A stretch of DNA of 18,999 nt from JACCZR01 sp035296565 (GCA_035296565.1 DATHAQ010000013.1:1-18999); one strand, 5' to 3'; positions 6,370 to 13,487 are shown, counted from the stretch's first letter. Notes: generated from the sequence alone by a model not told the origin. Program-made: numbers and translations.

Positions 6370-6965
6370 AGCGTGGTGCGAGAGCGCAGCGCGCGGCCGA
6401 GCGTGATCTCGTCGGCGTACTCGAGGTCCGAGCCGACCGGCAGGCCGCTGGCCAGTCGGGTGACCGCGACGTCGGGCGCCCGCTCGCGGACCTGGTCGGC
6501 CAGGTAGAGCGCCGTCGCCTCGCCCGTGGTGGTCGCGTTGGTGGCGATCACCAGCTCGCGCACGCCGTTGCCCGACACCCGCGAGAGCAGCTCTGAGAGG
6601 TGCAGGTCCTCGGGGTCCACGCCGTCCATCGGCGACAGCGCCCCGCCCAGCACGTGGTAACGCCCGCGGAACTCGTTGGTGCGCTCGATCGGGATGACGT
6701 CCCCCGGCTCCTCCACCACGCAGATCACGTGCGACTCGCGCTTCTCGTCCTGGCAGATGCGGCAGGTGGGCTCGGTGGCCAGGTTGAAGCAGATCTCGCA
6801 CTGGCCCACGGTCTCCTTGACCTCGCGGATCGCGTCGGCGAGTGGCAGGGCCTGGTCGTCGGGGACCCTCAGCAGGTGGAAGGCAAGGCGCTGGGCGGTC
6901 CGCTGGCCCACGCCCGGAAGGCGCGCCAGCTCGGTGATCAGCCGGTTTACCGGAGGGGCGAACAC
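6366..6965 (-). CDS. recR: Recombination mediator protein RecR
   Basis: At 199 aa this is the normal length. Residues 1-30 form the helix-hairpin-helix DNA-binding part (LARLPGVGQRTAQRLAFHLL). C56, C59, C68 and C71 (CEICF...TCRIC) form the zinc finger. VICVVEEPGDV (80-90) begins the Toprim domain, with GGALSPMDGV and LVIATNATTTGEATALYL further on. RecR with RecO/RecF loads RecA at single-strand gaps. The GTG start (VFAPPV) is the conserved family start and has GAAGG just upstream. The gene sits 12 bp behind the DUF2600 gene, so they are probably cotranscribed. In many bacteria recR directly follows ybaB; here two genes lie between. Its TAA interleaves with the GH3 stop in TTAG (6366-6369). 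Confidence 0.96.
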   Translation of the reverse strand: MFAPPVNRLITELARLPGVGQRTAQRLAFHLLRVPDDQALPLADAIREVKETVGQCEICFNLATEPTCRICQDEKRESHVICVVEEPGDVIPIERTNEFRGRYHVLGGALSPMDGVDPEDLHLSELLSRVSGNGVRELVIATNATTTGEATALYLADQVRERAPDVAVTRLASGLPVGSDLEYADEITLGRALRSRTTL

Positions 6966-6977
6966 GGGCCTTCGAGG

Positions 6978-8162
6978 CTAGAGGGCGATCCGGCGGCGGT
7001 AGGCGCGGCTGGCCAGGTGAAGGGCGCCGGTCGCGGCGCCGCTTCGTGCGGTCAAGCGGGCGGCGAAGCGCCGATGGCTGGCGTCGCGAAGGGCCTTGGG
7101 ATCGGACAGGTACATCGCAACCAGGCCTTGCACCACCAGCCGGTGAAAGCGGGCGGCCGGTAGGGACCTGACCTCATCGAGCGCACGGCCGGCCAGCCAC
7201 TCGATCCGGCGGTGGGCACTGTCGAGGGAGCCGTACTCGGCGACGAAGTTGAGGTCGCCGCCGTGGCGGTCCTCCTCCAGGTCGATGAGGTAGTCGAGCA
7301 GGATGTGCACGGCGCCCACCCACGGGAAGTACGCTGCCCGCAGAGCGCCTGCCGCCTCGTTGGGCAGGTTGCGATCGAGGGCTGCGCCGAAAAGCGAGAA
7401 GACTCCGAGCGTCGACCCGGTGGCCGCGGAGAACTCCCACCAGTCGAATTCGGGAGCGAGGTCGCGGTGGGCGGCGAACCACTCCGTCAGGCGCGGCACC
7501 CGCCGCTCGTGCGCCACGTGCTTGTGCACCTGAAGGTCGCAGTACAGGCCCACCAGCTCGGCGGCGAGTGGGGCGACCGCACCGTAGCCGGGCAGCTGAG
7601 CGACGCCACTCCGGCAGGTCTCCACCAGCGCGGCCAGGTAGCCGCCGTCTTCGCGCTTCCCGTGGTGGCTGTAGTAGTCGCCCGCCGGCGCCGCCGGATC
7701 GACTGCATCGCTCATCGCCCGGTGCAGGCGACGGAAGTCCTCGGGGTCCAACGAGCCGCCGCGGTCGCAGAGGTTGTCGAGATAGTCGCTGATGGTCTGA
7801 AACGCCACGATGAGGCGAACCAAACCCTCACGCTCGGGGCCCGCGGGCGCCGCCGTCGCGTAGACGCAGCCGCCGTCGGCGTGGAAGCGCTTCAGCCGCA
7901 GGGACGAAAGCGCCTGGCGCCGCAGCTCGACGTCCGGGATCGCCTCGGCGCGCGAACGCCAGCCGTCCAGCTCGGCCGAGGACAGCGGCAGGACCTCGAC
8001 GAAGGAGCGCCAGAGCAGGACCGGAAGCGAGACGGGTGGCCGGCAAGCAGCCGGCAGCCCCAGCCCGGCCTCGAGCACCGCACCGCCCCCGGAGGACCGG
8101 TGGCGGTAGAGGCTCGGCGGGTCGGCGCGGCGCGCGATCGAGCGGGGGTGCGGTGCGGTCAT
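6978..8162 (-). CDS. DUF2600 / YtpB-like terpene synthase homologue
   Basis: A 394-aa protein that resembles the DUF2600 family, whose studied member is Bacillus YtpB (tetraprenyl-beta-curcumene synthase). Family blocks visible are LRRQALSSLRLKRFHADGG, FQTISDYLDNLCDR (about 121-134), YCDLQVHKHV, WWEFSAATGSTLGVFSL, YFPWVGAVHILLDYLIDLEEDR and HGGDLNF. The Asp-rich helices (DYLDN; DYLIDLEED) would bind Mg2+-diphosphate in a class I-like all-alpha fold. Substrate here is unknown; a polyprenyl diphosphate is the family expectation. ATG 8162 is preferred; GTG 8183 adds seven residues. It is divergent from ogt and is followed at 12 bp by recR. No other isoprenoid gene is present in the window. Confidence 0.85.
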   Translation of the reverse strand: MTAPHPRSIARRADPPSLYRHRSSGGGAVLEAGLGLPAACRPPVSLPVLLWRSFVEVLPLSSAELDGWRSRAEAIPDVELRRQALSSLRLKRFHADGGCVYATAAPAGPEREGLVRLIVAFQTISDYLDNLCDRGGSLDPEDFRRLHRAMSDAVDPAAPAGDYYSHHGKREDGGYLAALVETCRSGVAQLPGYGAVAPLAAELVGLYCDLQVHKHVAHERRVPRLTEWFAAHRDLAPEFDWWEFSAATGSTLGVFSLFGAALDRNLPNEAAGALRAAYFPWVGAVHILLDYLIDLEEDRHGGDLNFVAEYGSLDSAHRRIEWLAGRALDEVRSLPAARFHRLVVQGLVAMYLSDPKALRDASHRRFAARLTARSGAATGALHLASRAYRRRIAL

Positions 8163-8212
8163 GGAACTACCCGAGATAGCCACATCACAAGCCGGCCGGC
8201 CCGGGCGTTTGT

Positions 8213-8689
8213 ATGGACGTGGAGATGTGGTCGGTGTTCGACAGTCCGCTCGGCCCTCTGACGCTAGTGGGCTGCCCCGAGGGGCTCATGGGCCTTCGCT
8301 TTCCCGATCGTGCGGCGATCCCGGGCGAGCGGCGTCCGGCGGCGTTCGCCGAGGCAACTCGTCAGCTCGCTGAGTACTTCGCCGGCTCCCGTACAGTGTT
8401 CGACCTTCCGCTCCAGCTTCACGGCAGCGAGTCGGAGCAGCGGGTCTGGCGCGAGCTGCGGAGCATCGCCTACGGCACCACGGTGAGCTATTCGGCGCTG
8501 GCCCGCGCGGTCGGGCGGCCCGACGAGGTGCGCGAGGTGGCGGCCACGGTGGGCCGTACGCCGCTGCCGATCATCGTGCCCTGCCACCGGGTGGTGGCGG
8601 TCGACGGAGCGCTGACCGGCTACGGCGGCGGCCTGGAGCGCAAGCGTGCGCTGCTCGACCTCGAAGCGCCGCAGCTGAGCCTGGTCTAG
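8213..8689 (+). CDS. ogt: Methylated-DNA--[protein]-cysteine S-methyltransferase (O6-alkylguanine repair)
   Basis: A 158-aa suicide repair enzyme that transfers alkyl groups from O6-alkylguanine to its own cysteine. The signature PIIVPCHRVV (119-128) contains acceptor Cys124. The preceding winged-helix part (SEQRVWRELRSIAYGTTVSYSALA) carries the DNA-recognition helix, and GYGGGLERKRALLDLE closes the domain. The family usually has RAVGxAxxxNPxPI before the Cys; here it reads REVAATVGRTPLPI, a small variation. There is no AdaA-type zinc domain, so it is Ogt/MGMT rather than Ada. It is the lone plus-strand gene among minus-strand replication/repair genes, divergent from DUF2600 and convergent with ybaB (shared CTAG, 8686-8689). 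Confidence 0.93.
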   Translation: MDVEMWSVFDSPLGPLTLVGCPEGLMGLRFPDRAAIPGERRPAAFAEATRQLAEYFAGSRTVFDLPLQLHGSESEQRVWRELRSIAYGTTVSYSALARAVGRPDEVREVAATVGRTPLPIIVPCHRVVAVDGALTGYGGGLERKRALLDLEAPQLSLV

Positions 8690-9012
8690 AGACCCGGCAG
8701 GCCCAGACCGCCCATGCCGCCGGTGGCGGCGCCCATCTTGGACGCGGCCAGCTCCTGCGCGGAGCGCAGCGCCTCGGTGATCGCGGCGGTGACCATGTCT
8801 TGGAGCAGCTCGACGTCCTCGGGATCCACGGCCTCGGGATCGATCTTCAGCTCCTTGAGCTCGAGGTCGCCGCTCATCTTCGCCGAGACCATCCCGCCAC
8901 CCGCGGTGGCCTCGACCACCTCGTCCTTGAGCGACTCCTGGGCCTTGGCCACCTCGGCCTGCATGGCCTGGACCTGCTTCATCATCTGGTTCAGGTTGGG
9001 CTGCTGGGGCAT
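8686..9012 (-). CDS. YbaB/EbfC family nucleoid-associated protein
   Basis: A 108-aa protein. It starts MPQQPNLNQMMKQVQAMQAEVAKAQ, the typical heptad-like coiled helix of the family, followed by VEATAGGGMVSAKMSGDLELKELKIDPEA (the conserved beta-sheet with the GGG turn) and VELLQDMVTAAITEAL. The C-terminus is Gly/Met-rich (MGAATGGMGGLGLPGL). Family members form dimers that bind DNA and commonly sit between dnaX and recR. The ATG overlaps the dnaX stop by one base (TGATG), which indicates coupled translation. The frame is open far upstream inside dnaX, but that part has no homology. Confidence 0.94.
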   Translation of the reverse strand: MPQQPNLNQMMKQVQAMQAEVAKAQESLKDEVVEATAGGGMVSAKMSGDLELKELKIDPEAVDPEDVELLQDMVTAAITEALRSAQELAASKMGAATGGMGGLGLPGL

Positions 9013-10670
9013 CAGCTCTGCTCCTCTTCTTCCTCGAAGACCTCTTCGGCGGCCATGCTGGCCTTCAGCCGCTCGATCAACTCGTCCTCGCCTAGGATCG
9101 CGGGCGCCGCCACGGGCCCGCCCAGCTCGAAGCCGAGCGCGAGCGACTGACCGGTCAGCCCGCGCACGGCGCCGCGCACCAGCTCGGCGTTGGCCTCGGC
9201 CTTCTTGCGCATGAACGCCGCGCCCTCGGCAAAGGTGACGGTCAGCTTCTCGCCCTCGAGCGCTGAGGGACGGCCCTCCCTCAGAACGGCGGCGACCATG
9301 GCGTTGCTTTCGCGCACTGCCTCGCAGAGCGCGGGCCACAGCTCGCAGATGCGCTCGAAGCTGACCGCGAGGGCCTGGGGCTCCTCCTCGGGCTCCTCCG
9401 CCACCGCGGCGGCCGCCACCGGCCCGCCGCCGCGGGGGGCCTTCGCGGCGGGCGCGTCGCCGGCGGGCGGCGAGGCGGAGCGCGGTGCCCGATCTGCGCC
9501 CGCCCCCGGCTGCGCGCCGGCCACGCGGCTCTCGAGCTGCTCGATCCGGAACATGAGCGCCTGCAGCGAGGCGTCGGCCTGGGGCTGTGTCGCCTTCAGC
9601 AGCGCGACCTCGAGCTGGATCAGCGGCTCCGAGCCTTCCTTGACCGCGGCCAAGGCCGCGGCCAACAGATCGATCGCCCGCAGCAGCTCGGCCTGCTTGA
9701 GCCGCTCGGCCTGTGCGGTCAGCCGCTCGGTGTGCTCGGCCGTGACCGAGAAAGACTCCGGCACCTCGCCGAGGATCTGCACCTCGTAGAGCTGGCGCAG
9801 GTGCGCGGTCAGCTCGCGCATGAACTGGGTGAAGTCCAGGCCGGACTCGGCCAGGCGGCGTACGGCCAGCAACGCGGCCCTGGGGTCGTGGTCGGCCAGC
9901 GCCTCCGTGGTGTCGAGCACCACCGACGCGTCGGCGACGCCGAGCACCTCCAAGACGTCGTCGAGCTCCAGCTCGCGGCCGCCGTAGGTGACCATCTGCT
10001 CGAGGGTGCCCAGGGCGTCGCGGAAGGAGCCCGTGGCCGAGCGCGCGATCATGCCAACCGCGGCGTCCGGCACCTGGATCTGCTCCTGCTGGGCGACCTT
10101 CTTGACCACGCCGGCGACCTGCCCGAGCGAGGGGCGGTGGAAGCGGAACTGGTGGCAGCGGTCGATGATCGTGGGCGGCACCTTGTGGGCCTCGGTGGTG
10201 GCCAGGACGAAGACCACGTGCGGGGGCGGCTCCTCGAGTGTCTTGAGGAAGGCGTTCCAAGCCTGCGTGGTGAGCATGTGCGCCTCGTCGAGGATGTAGA
10301 CGCGGCGGCTGCCGCCCATCGGCGCCAGCGCGACGTTCTCCCGCAGCTCGCGGATGTCGTCGACCGAGTTGTTCGACGCCGCATCCATCTCCACCACGTC
10401 GAGCGAGGTGCCGCCCATGATCGCCCGGGCGTTGGGGGCATCGGGGTCGAAGTCCGCGGAGGGGCCGTCCTCGGCGTTCAGCGCGCAGGCCAGCAGCTTG
10501 GCCACGCTGGTCTTGCCGGTGCCGCGCGAGCCCACGAACAGGTAGGCGTGGTGAACCTTGCCGAGCTCGATCGCGTTGCGGAGCGTCTTGACGATGTGCT
10601 CCTGCCCCACCACCTCGTCGAAGGTCCTCGGGCGGTGGCGGCGGTAGAGCGAGAGCATCGGCTCCGCCAT
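9012..10670 (-). CDS. dnaX: DNA polymerase III subunit gamma/tau
   Basis: A 552-aa clamp-loader ATPase. Walker A is GSRGTGKT (47-54), Walker B VYILDEAH (124-131), sensor 1 LATTEAHK, and GSFRDALGTLEQM carries the sensor 2 region. Clamp-loader oligomerisation sequence follows, then an Ala/Pro-rich linker and a short acidic end (EEVFEEEEEQS). The zinc-binding module normally between Walker A and DAASN (four Cys) reads ALNAEDGPSADFDPDAPNA (63-81), with none of the four cysteines. Start ATG 10670 gives MAEPMLSLYRRHRPRTF. ATG 10658 (MLSLYRRHRP) is an equally good family start, and TAGCAT lies 10 nt before it. The gene sits directly behind the SRP RNA and repeat copy D. Confidence 0.95.
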   Translation of the reverse strand: MAEPMLSLYRRHRPRTFDEVVGQEHIVKTLRNAIELGKVHHAYLFVGSRGTGKTSVAKLLACALNAEDGPSADFDPDAPNARAIMGGTSLDVVEMDAASNNSVDDIRELRENVALAPMGGSRRVYILDEAHMLTTQAWNAFLKTLEEPPPHVVFVLATTEAHKVPPTIIDRCHQFRFHRPSLGQVAGVVKKVAQQEQIQVPDAAVGMIARSATGSFRDALGTLEQMVTYGGRELELDDVLEVLGVADASVVLDTTEALADHDPRAALLAVRRLAESGLDFTQFMRELTAHLRQLYEVQILGEVPESFSVTAEHTERLTAQAERLKQAELLRAIDLLAAALAAVKEGSEPLIQLEVALLKATQPQADASLQALMFRIEQLESRVAGAQPGAGADRAPRSASPPAGDAPAAKAPRGGGPVAAAAVAEEPEEEPQALAVSFERICELWPALCEAVRESNAMVAAVLREGRPSALEGEKLTVTFAEGAAFMRKKAEANAELVRGAVRGLTGQSLALGFELGGPVAAPAILGEDELIERLKASMAAEEVFEEEEEQS

Positions 10671-10696
10671 GCTAGCCGCCGCCCGGACGGGGAAAT

Positions 10697-10744
10697 AGCG
10701 GAGCAGGCCGGGCGCTGGCCGGCCGAGCACCGCCCGCTCGATCA
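10697..10744 (-). repeat. Two-hairpin dispersed repeat, copy D (between SRP RNA and dnaX)
   Basis: It begins 7 bp after the inferred 3' end of the SRP RNA, on the same strand. It starts with TGATC, then stem I CGAGC...GCTCG and stem II GGCCGG...CCGGCC. It matches copy B with one substitution across the first 41 positions, and lacks 5 bases of the TGCGCTCCTCCGCT tail. It lies in the dnaX leader, so it could both end the SRP transcript and affect dnaX expression. Confidence 0.8.
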
Positions 10745-10750
10745 GTCAAT

Positions 10751-11023
10751 GGACCGTGCACCCACCGTCGAAGGAGGTCCTCGGGCGTGCCCGCCGTCCC
10801 TTGGCTCAGGCCAGGCGAGTCCGCGGCGCATGAGCGATTTCGCTTAAGGCTGCTTCCTCCCGGATCTGACCTGGTTCGCGAGCGCTCACCGCGCGGGACC
10901 CGGCCGTCACCGCCTCAGGGCGGCGTACTGACCCCGAAGGCCTCGCTCCTCGGGTGGGAGTTCAGCCCCGCTAGAGCGGATTGCGGGTGCAGGGCACCGC
11001 TAATTCCCCACCTAGCACGGTCC
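10751..11023 (-). ncRNA. ffs: Bacterial large signal recognition particle RNA (with Alu domain)
   Basis: About 273 nt, transcribed leftward. The 5' terminus GGACCGTGC (11023-11015) pairs perfectly with the 3' terminus GCACGGTCC (10759-10751). Next to the 5' end, TAGGTGGGGAATTAGCGGTG and CTCTAGCGGGGCTGAACTCC are the Alu-domain part of the large bacterial SRP RNA (Rfam Bacteria_large_SRP type). Helix 8 is unmistakable: AGGTCAGATCC, tetraloop GGGA, GGAAGCAGCC (about 10847-10872). The flanks of helix 8 (GGTGAGCG with CGCTCATG) and the long helix 5 (CCCACC...GGTGGG) pair. The RNA binds Ffh and targets nascent membrane proteins; the Alu domain is linked to elongation arrest. Adjacency to dnaX is common for SRP RNA. 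Confidence 0.92.
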
Positions 11024-11030
11024 GCTGAGG

Positions 11031-11036
11031 AGCCTA
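11031..11036 (-). promoter_or_regulatory. -10-like hexamer TAGGCT for SRP RNA
   Basis: CTAGGCT on the minus strand ends 7 nt before the inferred SRP RNA 5' end at 11023. It lies at the tail end of repeat copy B, so the repeat and the promoter abut. No -35 hexamer is evident. Confidence 0.4.
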
Positions 11037-11090
11037 GCGGAGGAGCGCAGGCCGGGCGTTGGCCGGCCGAGCACCGCCCGCTCGATCAAC
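11034..11090 (-). repeat. Two-hairpin dispersed repeat, copy B (tandem with C)
   Basis: It starts GTTGATCGAGC immediately after copy C. Stem I is CGAGC-GGGCGGT-GCTCG and stem II GGCCGG-CCAACGC-CCGGCC, followed by the tail TGCGCTCCTCCGCTAGG. It ends 10 nt before the SRP RNA. Confidence 0.8.
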
Positions 11091-11142
11091 AGCGGAGGAG
11101 CGCAGGGCGAGGGTTGGTCGGCCGAGCGCCGCCGCTCGATCA
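11091..11142 (-). repeat. Two-hairpin dispersed repeat, copy C (starts at the DUF3089 stop codon)
   Basis: It starts with the TGA stop of the DUF3089 gene (11142-11140). Stem I is CGAGCG-GCGG-CGCTCG. Stem II is GGCCGA...TCGCCC with one mismatch. The outer A-T pair of stem II replaces the G-C pair of copies B and D. The tail TGCGCTCCTCCGCT runs straight into copy B. Confidence 0.8.
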
Positions 11143-12582
11143 TCTACGGGACTTGATGGCGAAGCGGCGCCTCGCGCTGCCGAAGCGACCGGCCCGGTCG
11201 CGGACCCGGGCCTCGAGCAACACCCGCAGCGACTTCGAGCCACGCGAGCGCAGAACCCGCCGACCGCGTCCGTTCAGCCTCAGGCGCACGCGCGCACTGC
11301 GACCCATCAGGCCCGCCTTGCCGGCCCCCACCCGCAGCTTGCGCGCGCCGCGCCTGACGTAGGCCCGCACCGCGCAGGTGCGGCGCGCGAAGCCGCGCGC
11401 CCGGCAGCGCACCGCGAAGCGGCCCCGGCGGACGCCGACCGCCCGCTTCATGCGCCCGAAGCCGACGGCCAACTTGAAGTAGCCGCGGGTCTGCGCGCCG
11501 ACGATGTCCTCCAGCTCGCCGTACGCCAGGTTCACGTCGCCCAGGTGGAGCCCCCATGTGTCGTCGGGCGAGGGGTTGAGCTTGCGCGCGTTGCCCACCC
11601 GGTCGATCTTCAGCACGTTGGCCCCGTTCTCGGTGGCGCAGCGGCCGGTGTAGCGATCGGCGGGCTGGAGCCACGGCGTCGGCGCGCTCGGCTGTTCTCC
11701 GCCATAGAAGTACAGGAGCGAGGCGCCGATGAGGCCTGGAAAGCGGTCCGTGCGCACGTAGGTGGTCAGCGGGTTCTCATCTCTGGCCAGCCTCTCGGGG
11801 TCGGTGCAGAGCACCTCGTAGCGGGGGCCGAACGGGGAGCCGAGGCTCCCCTCGGACGGCGAGCGGCCGAAGCGTGAGTCGGACGGGGGGGTCTCGTTGA
11901 AGGCCGACCACGCAACCACACAGCCGTACTGGCCCGGCCGGCTGCAGGCGGGCACGTTGGCGAAGTCGCCGCCGATCGGGCGTCCCTTCTCCACGAGCAC
12001 GTTGCCGCCCAGCAGCAGAGCGGACACCAGGCGCCGCCTCAGCGACTCGTCGTTGTCGATCTCCCGGCGCATCAGCGCGCGGAGCATGGTGGTGCCCTGC
12101 GAGTGCCCGATGAGGACGACCGGACGGCCGCCGTTGTGCACGCGCAGGTACTCCTGCCACGCCTCCCTGACGTCGCTGTAGGCGAGCTCGCGCGCGGCCT
12201 CGCTGCGAGTCTCGGCCAGCAGAGCGGGGACCCTGCCCTGGCGGTAGACCGGAGCGAACACACGACACTGCTGCGAGAAACGCTGGGCCTGAAAGCGCGC
12301 GATGGCCTGCACCTCAGGGTCCTTCGCCTTGTTCGCGTTGGGCCCGACCTGATCACTGACGGTCGGGTAGACGTAGAAGCAGTCGACCCGCGGACGGGGA
12401 TCGCGCTGGGGGCTCTCCACACGCGAGCCGCCGTCGGCCTCCTGGACGGTGGTGTCCAGGCTCTCGTCGCAGGGGTTGGGCGAGCTGCCCGGGAGGCACA
12501 GCCAGGTCACCTCCGCCTGGGCGGCCGCGGGCAGCGCTGACAGGGCCGCCAGGACCACGAAGACGACCGCCAGCGCGCGCAC
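11140..12582 (-). CDS. Secreted DUF3089 alpha/beta-hydrolase (lipase/esterase-like) with basic C-terminal tail
   Basis: A 480-aa exported protein. Residues 1-23 are a signal peptide ending AQA. The DUF3089 core begins at WLCLPGSSPNPCDESL (27-42), with DCFYVYPTVSDQ (67-78) and CRVFAPVYRQ (106-115). GHSQG (159-163) is the nucleophile elbow with Ser161. Asp and His of the triad are not assigned; DTWGLHLGDVNLAY is a candidate His region. From about residue 380 the protein turns into an Arg-rich domain (MKRAVGVRRGRFAVRCRARG, then RLRLNGRGRRVLRSRG) similar to tails I associate with secreted Thermoleophilia proteins. Substrate unknown. The GTG start has GATAAT 8 nt upstream, which includes the stop codon of the exonuclease gene. 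It ends inside repeat copy C. Confidence 0.85.
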   Translation of the reverse strand: MRALAVVFVVLAALSALPAAAQAEVTWLCLPGSSPNPCDESLDTTVQEADGGSRVESPQRDPRPRVDCFYVYPTVSDQVGPNANKAKDPEVQAIARFQAQRFSQQCRVFAPVYRQGRVPALLAETRSEAARELAYSDVREAWQEYLRVHNGGRPVVLIGHSQGTTMLRALMRREIDNDESLRRRLVSALLLGGNVLVEKGRPIGGDFANVPACSRPGQYGCVVAWSAFNETPPSDSRFGRSPSEGSLGSPFGPRYEVLCTDPERLARDENPLTTYVRTDRFPGLIGASLLYFYGGEQPSAPTPWLQPADRYTGRCATENGANVLKIDRVGNARKLNPSPDDTWGLHLGDVNLAYGELEDIVGAQTRGYFKLAVGFGRMKRAVGVRRGRFAVRCRARGFARRTCAVRAYVRRGARKLRVGAGKAGLMGRSARVRLRLNGRGRRVLRSRGSKSLRVLLEARVRDRAGRFGSARRRFAIKSRR

Positions 12583-12590
12583 GGCGCGGG

Positions 12591-12596
12591 ATTATC
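12591..12596 (-). promoter_or_regulatory. -10-like hexamer GATAAT for the DUF3089 gene
   Basis: GATAAT (5 of 6 to TATAAT) ends exactly 8 nt before GTG 12582, with no Shine-Dalgarno between. The box contains the TAA stop of the upstream exonuclease gene, so a leaderless transcript could start inside an otherwise operon-like arrangement. Confidence 0.4.
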
Positions 12597-13446
12597 TCGG
12601 ATTCAGCCTCGCGGCCAGCCGGTTCATCCCGTACTCCGCCGCCTTGGTCGCAGCGCCCTCGCGGTCGAGGGCCCGGTCCGGCGGCAGCTCGACCTCCGTG
12701 TCGCGCAACGTGGCGATGTCCTTGAACGCCTTGAGCAGATCGGGGTCGGTCATGAGCGCCCCCCGCACACTCGGCTTGCTCTCCTTGACCGCCTCCTTGA
12801 GCGTGGCCTCGAGGGTTCCGTGGCGCTGCAGCAGCTCCGCCGCGGTCTTCTCGCCTATCCCCTTGGCTCCGGGGAGGCCGTCGCTGGGGTCGCCACGCAG
12901 GGCGATGAAGTCGGGGACCTGGCCGGGGTCGATCCCGTAGCGTTTGCGCACCTCCTTGGGGTCGACCACGTCCGCCCCGCGCGCGCCCGTCTTGACGTAC
13001 AGGACGGTGATGCGGTCGGTCGCGCACTGGTACATGTCGCGGTCGCCGGTGAGCACGAGCGCCTCGCCGCCGACCTCGGCCTCCCGGCGGGCGTAGGAGC
13101 CGAGCAGGTCGTCGGCCTCGAGCGTCTCGTGGTTGGCGACGGTGAAGCCGAAGGCGCCGAAGAAGTCGGCGCAGGCCGCGAACTGGGGAGCGAGATCGTC
13201 GGGCAGCGGCGGGCGCTCGGCGTGATAGCCCTCGTAGAGCTCGACCCGGTACTCGGCGGCGTCGGGCCCAAAGCACAGGACGGTCGCGCGCGGGCTGTGC
13301 GTGTCGATCTCCTGTAGCAGCATGTTGGCCGTGCCCAGCAGCGCGTTGACCGGGCGGTCGTTGTCGTCGGTGATCGATGTGGGCAGCGCGTGGAAGGCCC
13401 TGAACAGCAGGGACGGCGCGTCGACCACCAGCAGCGCTCCGGGCAT
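12592..13446 (-). CDS. Stand-alone 5'-3' exonuclease (PolA N-terminal / FEN-like)
   Basis: A 284-aa protein equal to the exonuclease domain of DNA polymerase I without polymerase domains, as in YpcP/ExoIX-type proteins. Metal-binding carboxylates are all visible: D9 (LLVVDAPSLL), E110, D112 and D113 (LEADDLLGSYA), D135 and D137 (LTGDRDMYQ), D187 and D190 (LRGDPSDGLPG). GAKGIGEKTA (193-202) is the helix-hairpin-helix that contacts DNA. The expected job is flap or RNA-primer removal. ATG 13446 has AGGA at 7-nt spacing. The gene follows the glycosyltransferase by 41 bp and precedes the DUF3089 gene by 9 bp on the same strand. Confidence 0.92.
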   Translation of the reverse strand: MPGALLVVDAPSLLFRAFHALPTSITDDNDRPVNALLGTANMLLQEIDTHSPRATVLCFGPDAAEYRVELYEGYHAERPPLPDDLAPQFAACADFFGAFGFTVANHETLEADDLLGSYARREAEVGGEALVLTGDRDMYQCATDRITVLYVKTGARGADVVDPKEVRKRYGIDPGQVPDFIALRGDPSDGLPGAKGIGEKTAAELLQRHGTLEATLKEAVKESKPSVRGALMTDPDLLKAFKDIATLRDTEVELPPDRALDREGAATKAAEYGMNRLAARLNPR

Positions 13447-13487
13447 GCGCCGATCCTGACAGGCATACCCTGGGCCCATTGACGCGA

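Noticed and set aside
8191..8200. GCCGGCCGGC palindrome between DUF2600 and ogt as an operator
   Set aside because: A GC-only 10-mer palindrome is common by chance in such DNA; kept only as a remark.
9013..10260. An N-terminal extension of ybaB through dnaX
   Set aside because: Low-complexity out-of-frame reading of dnaX; the conserved YbaB start is MPQQPNLNQMMKQV at 9012.
10803..10911. A small 4.5S-type SRP RNA limited to about 109 nt
   Set aside because: Pairing and the Alu-like sequence continue to 11023 and 10751, so the larger RNA explains more.
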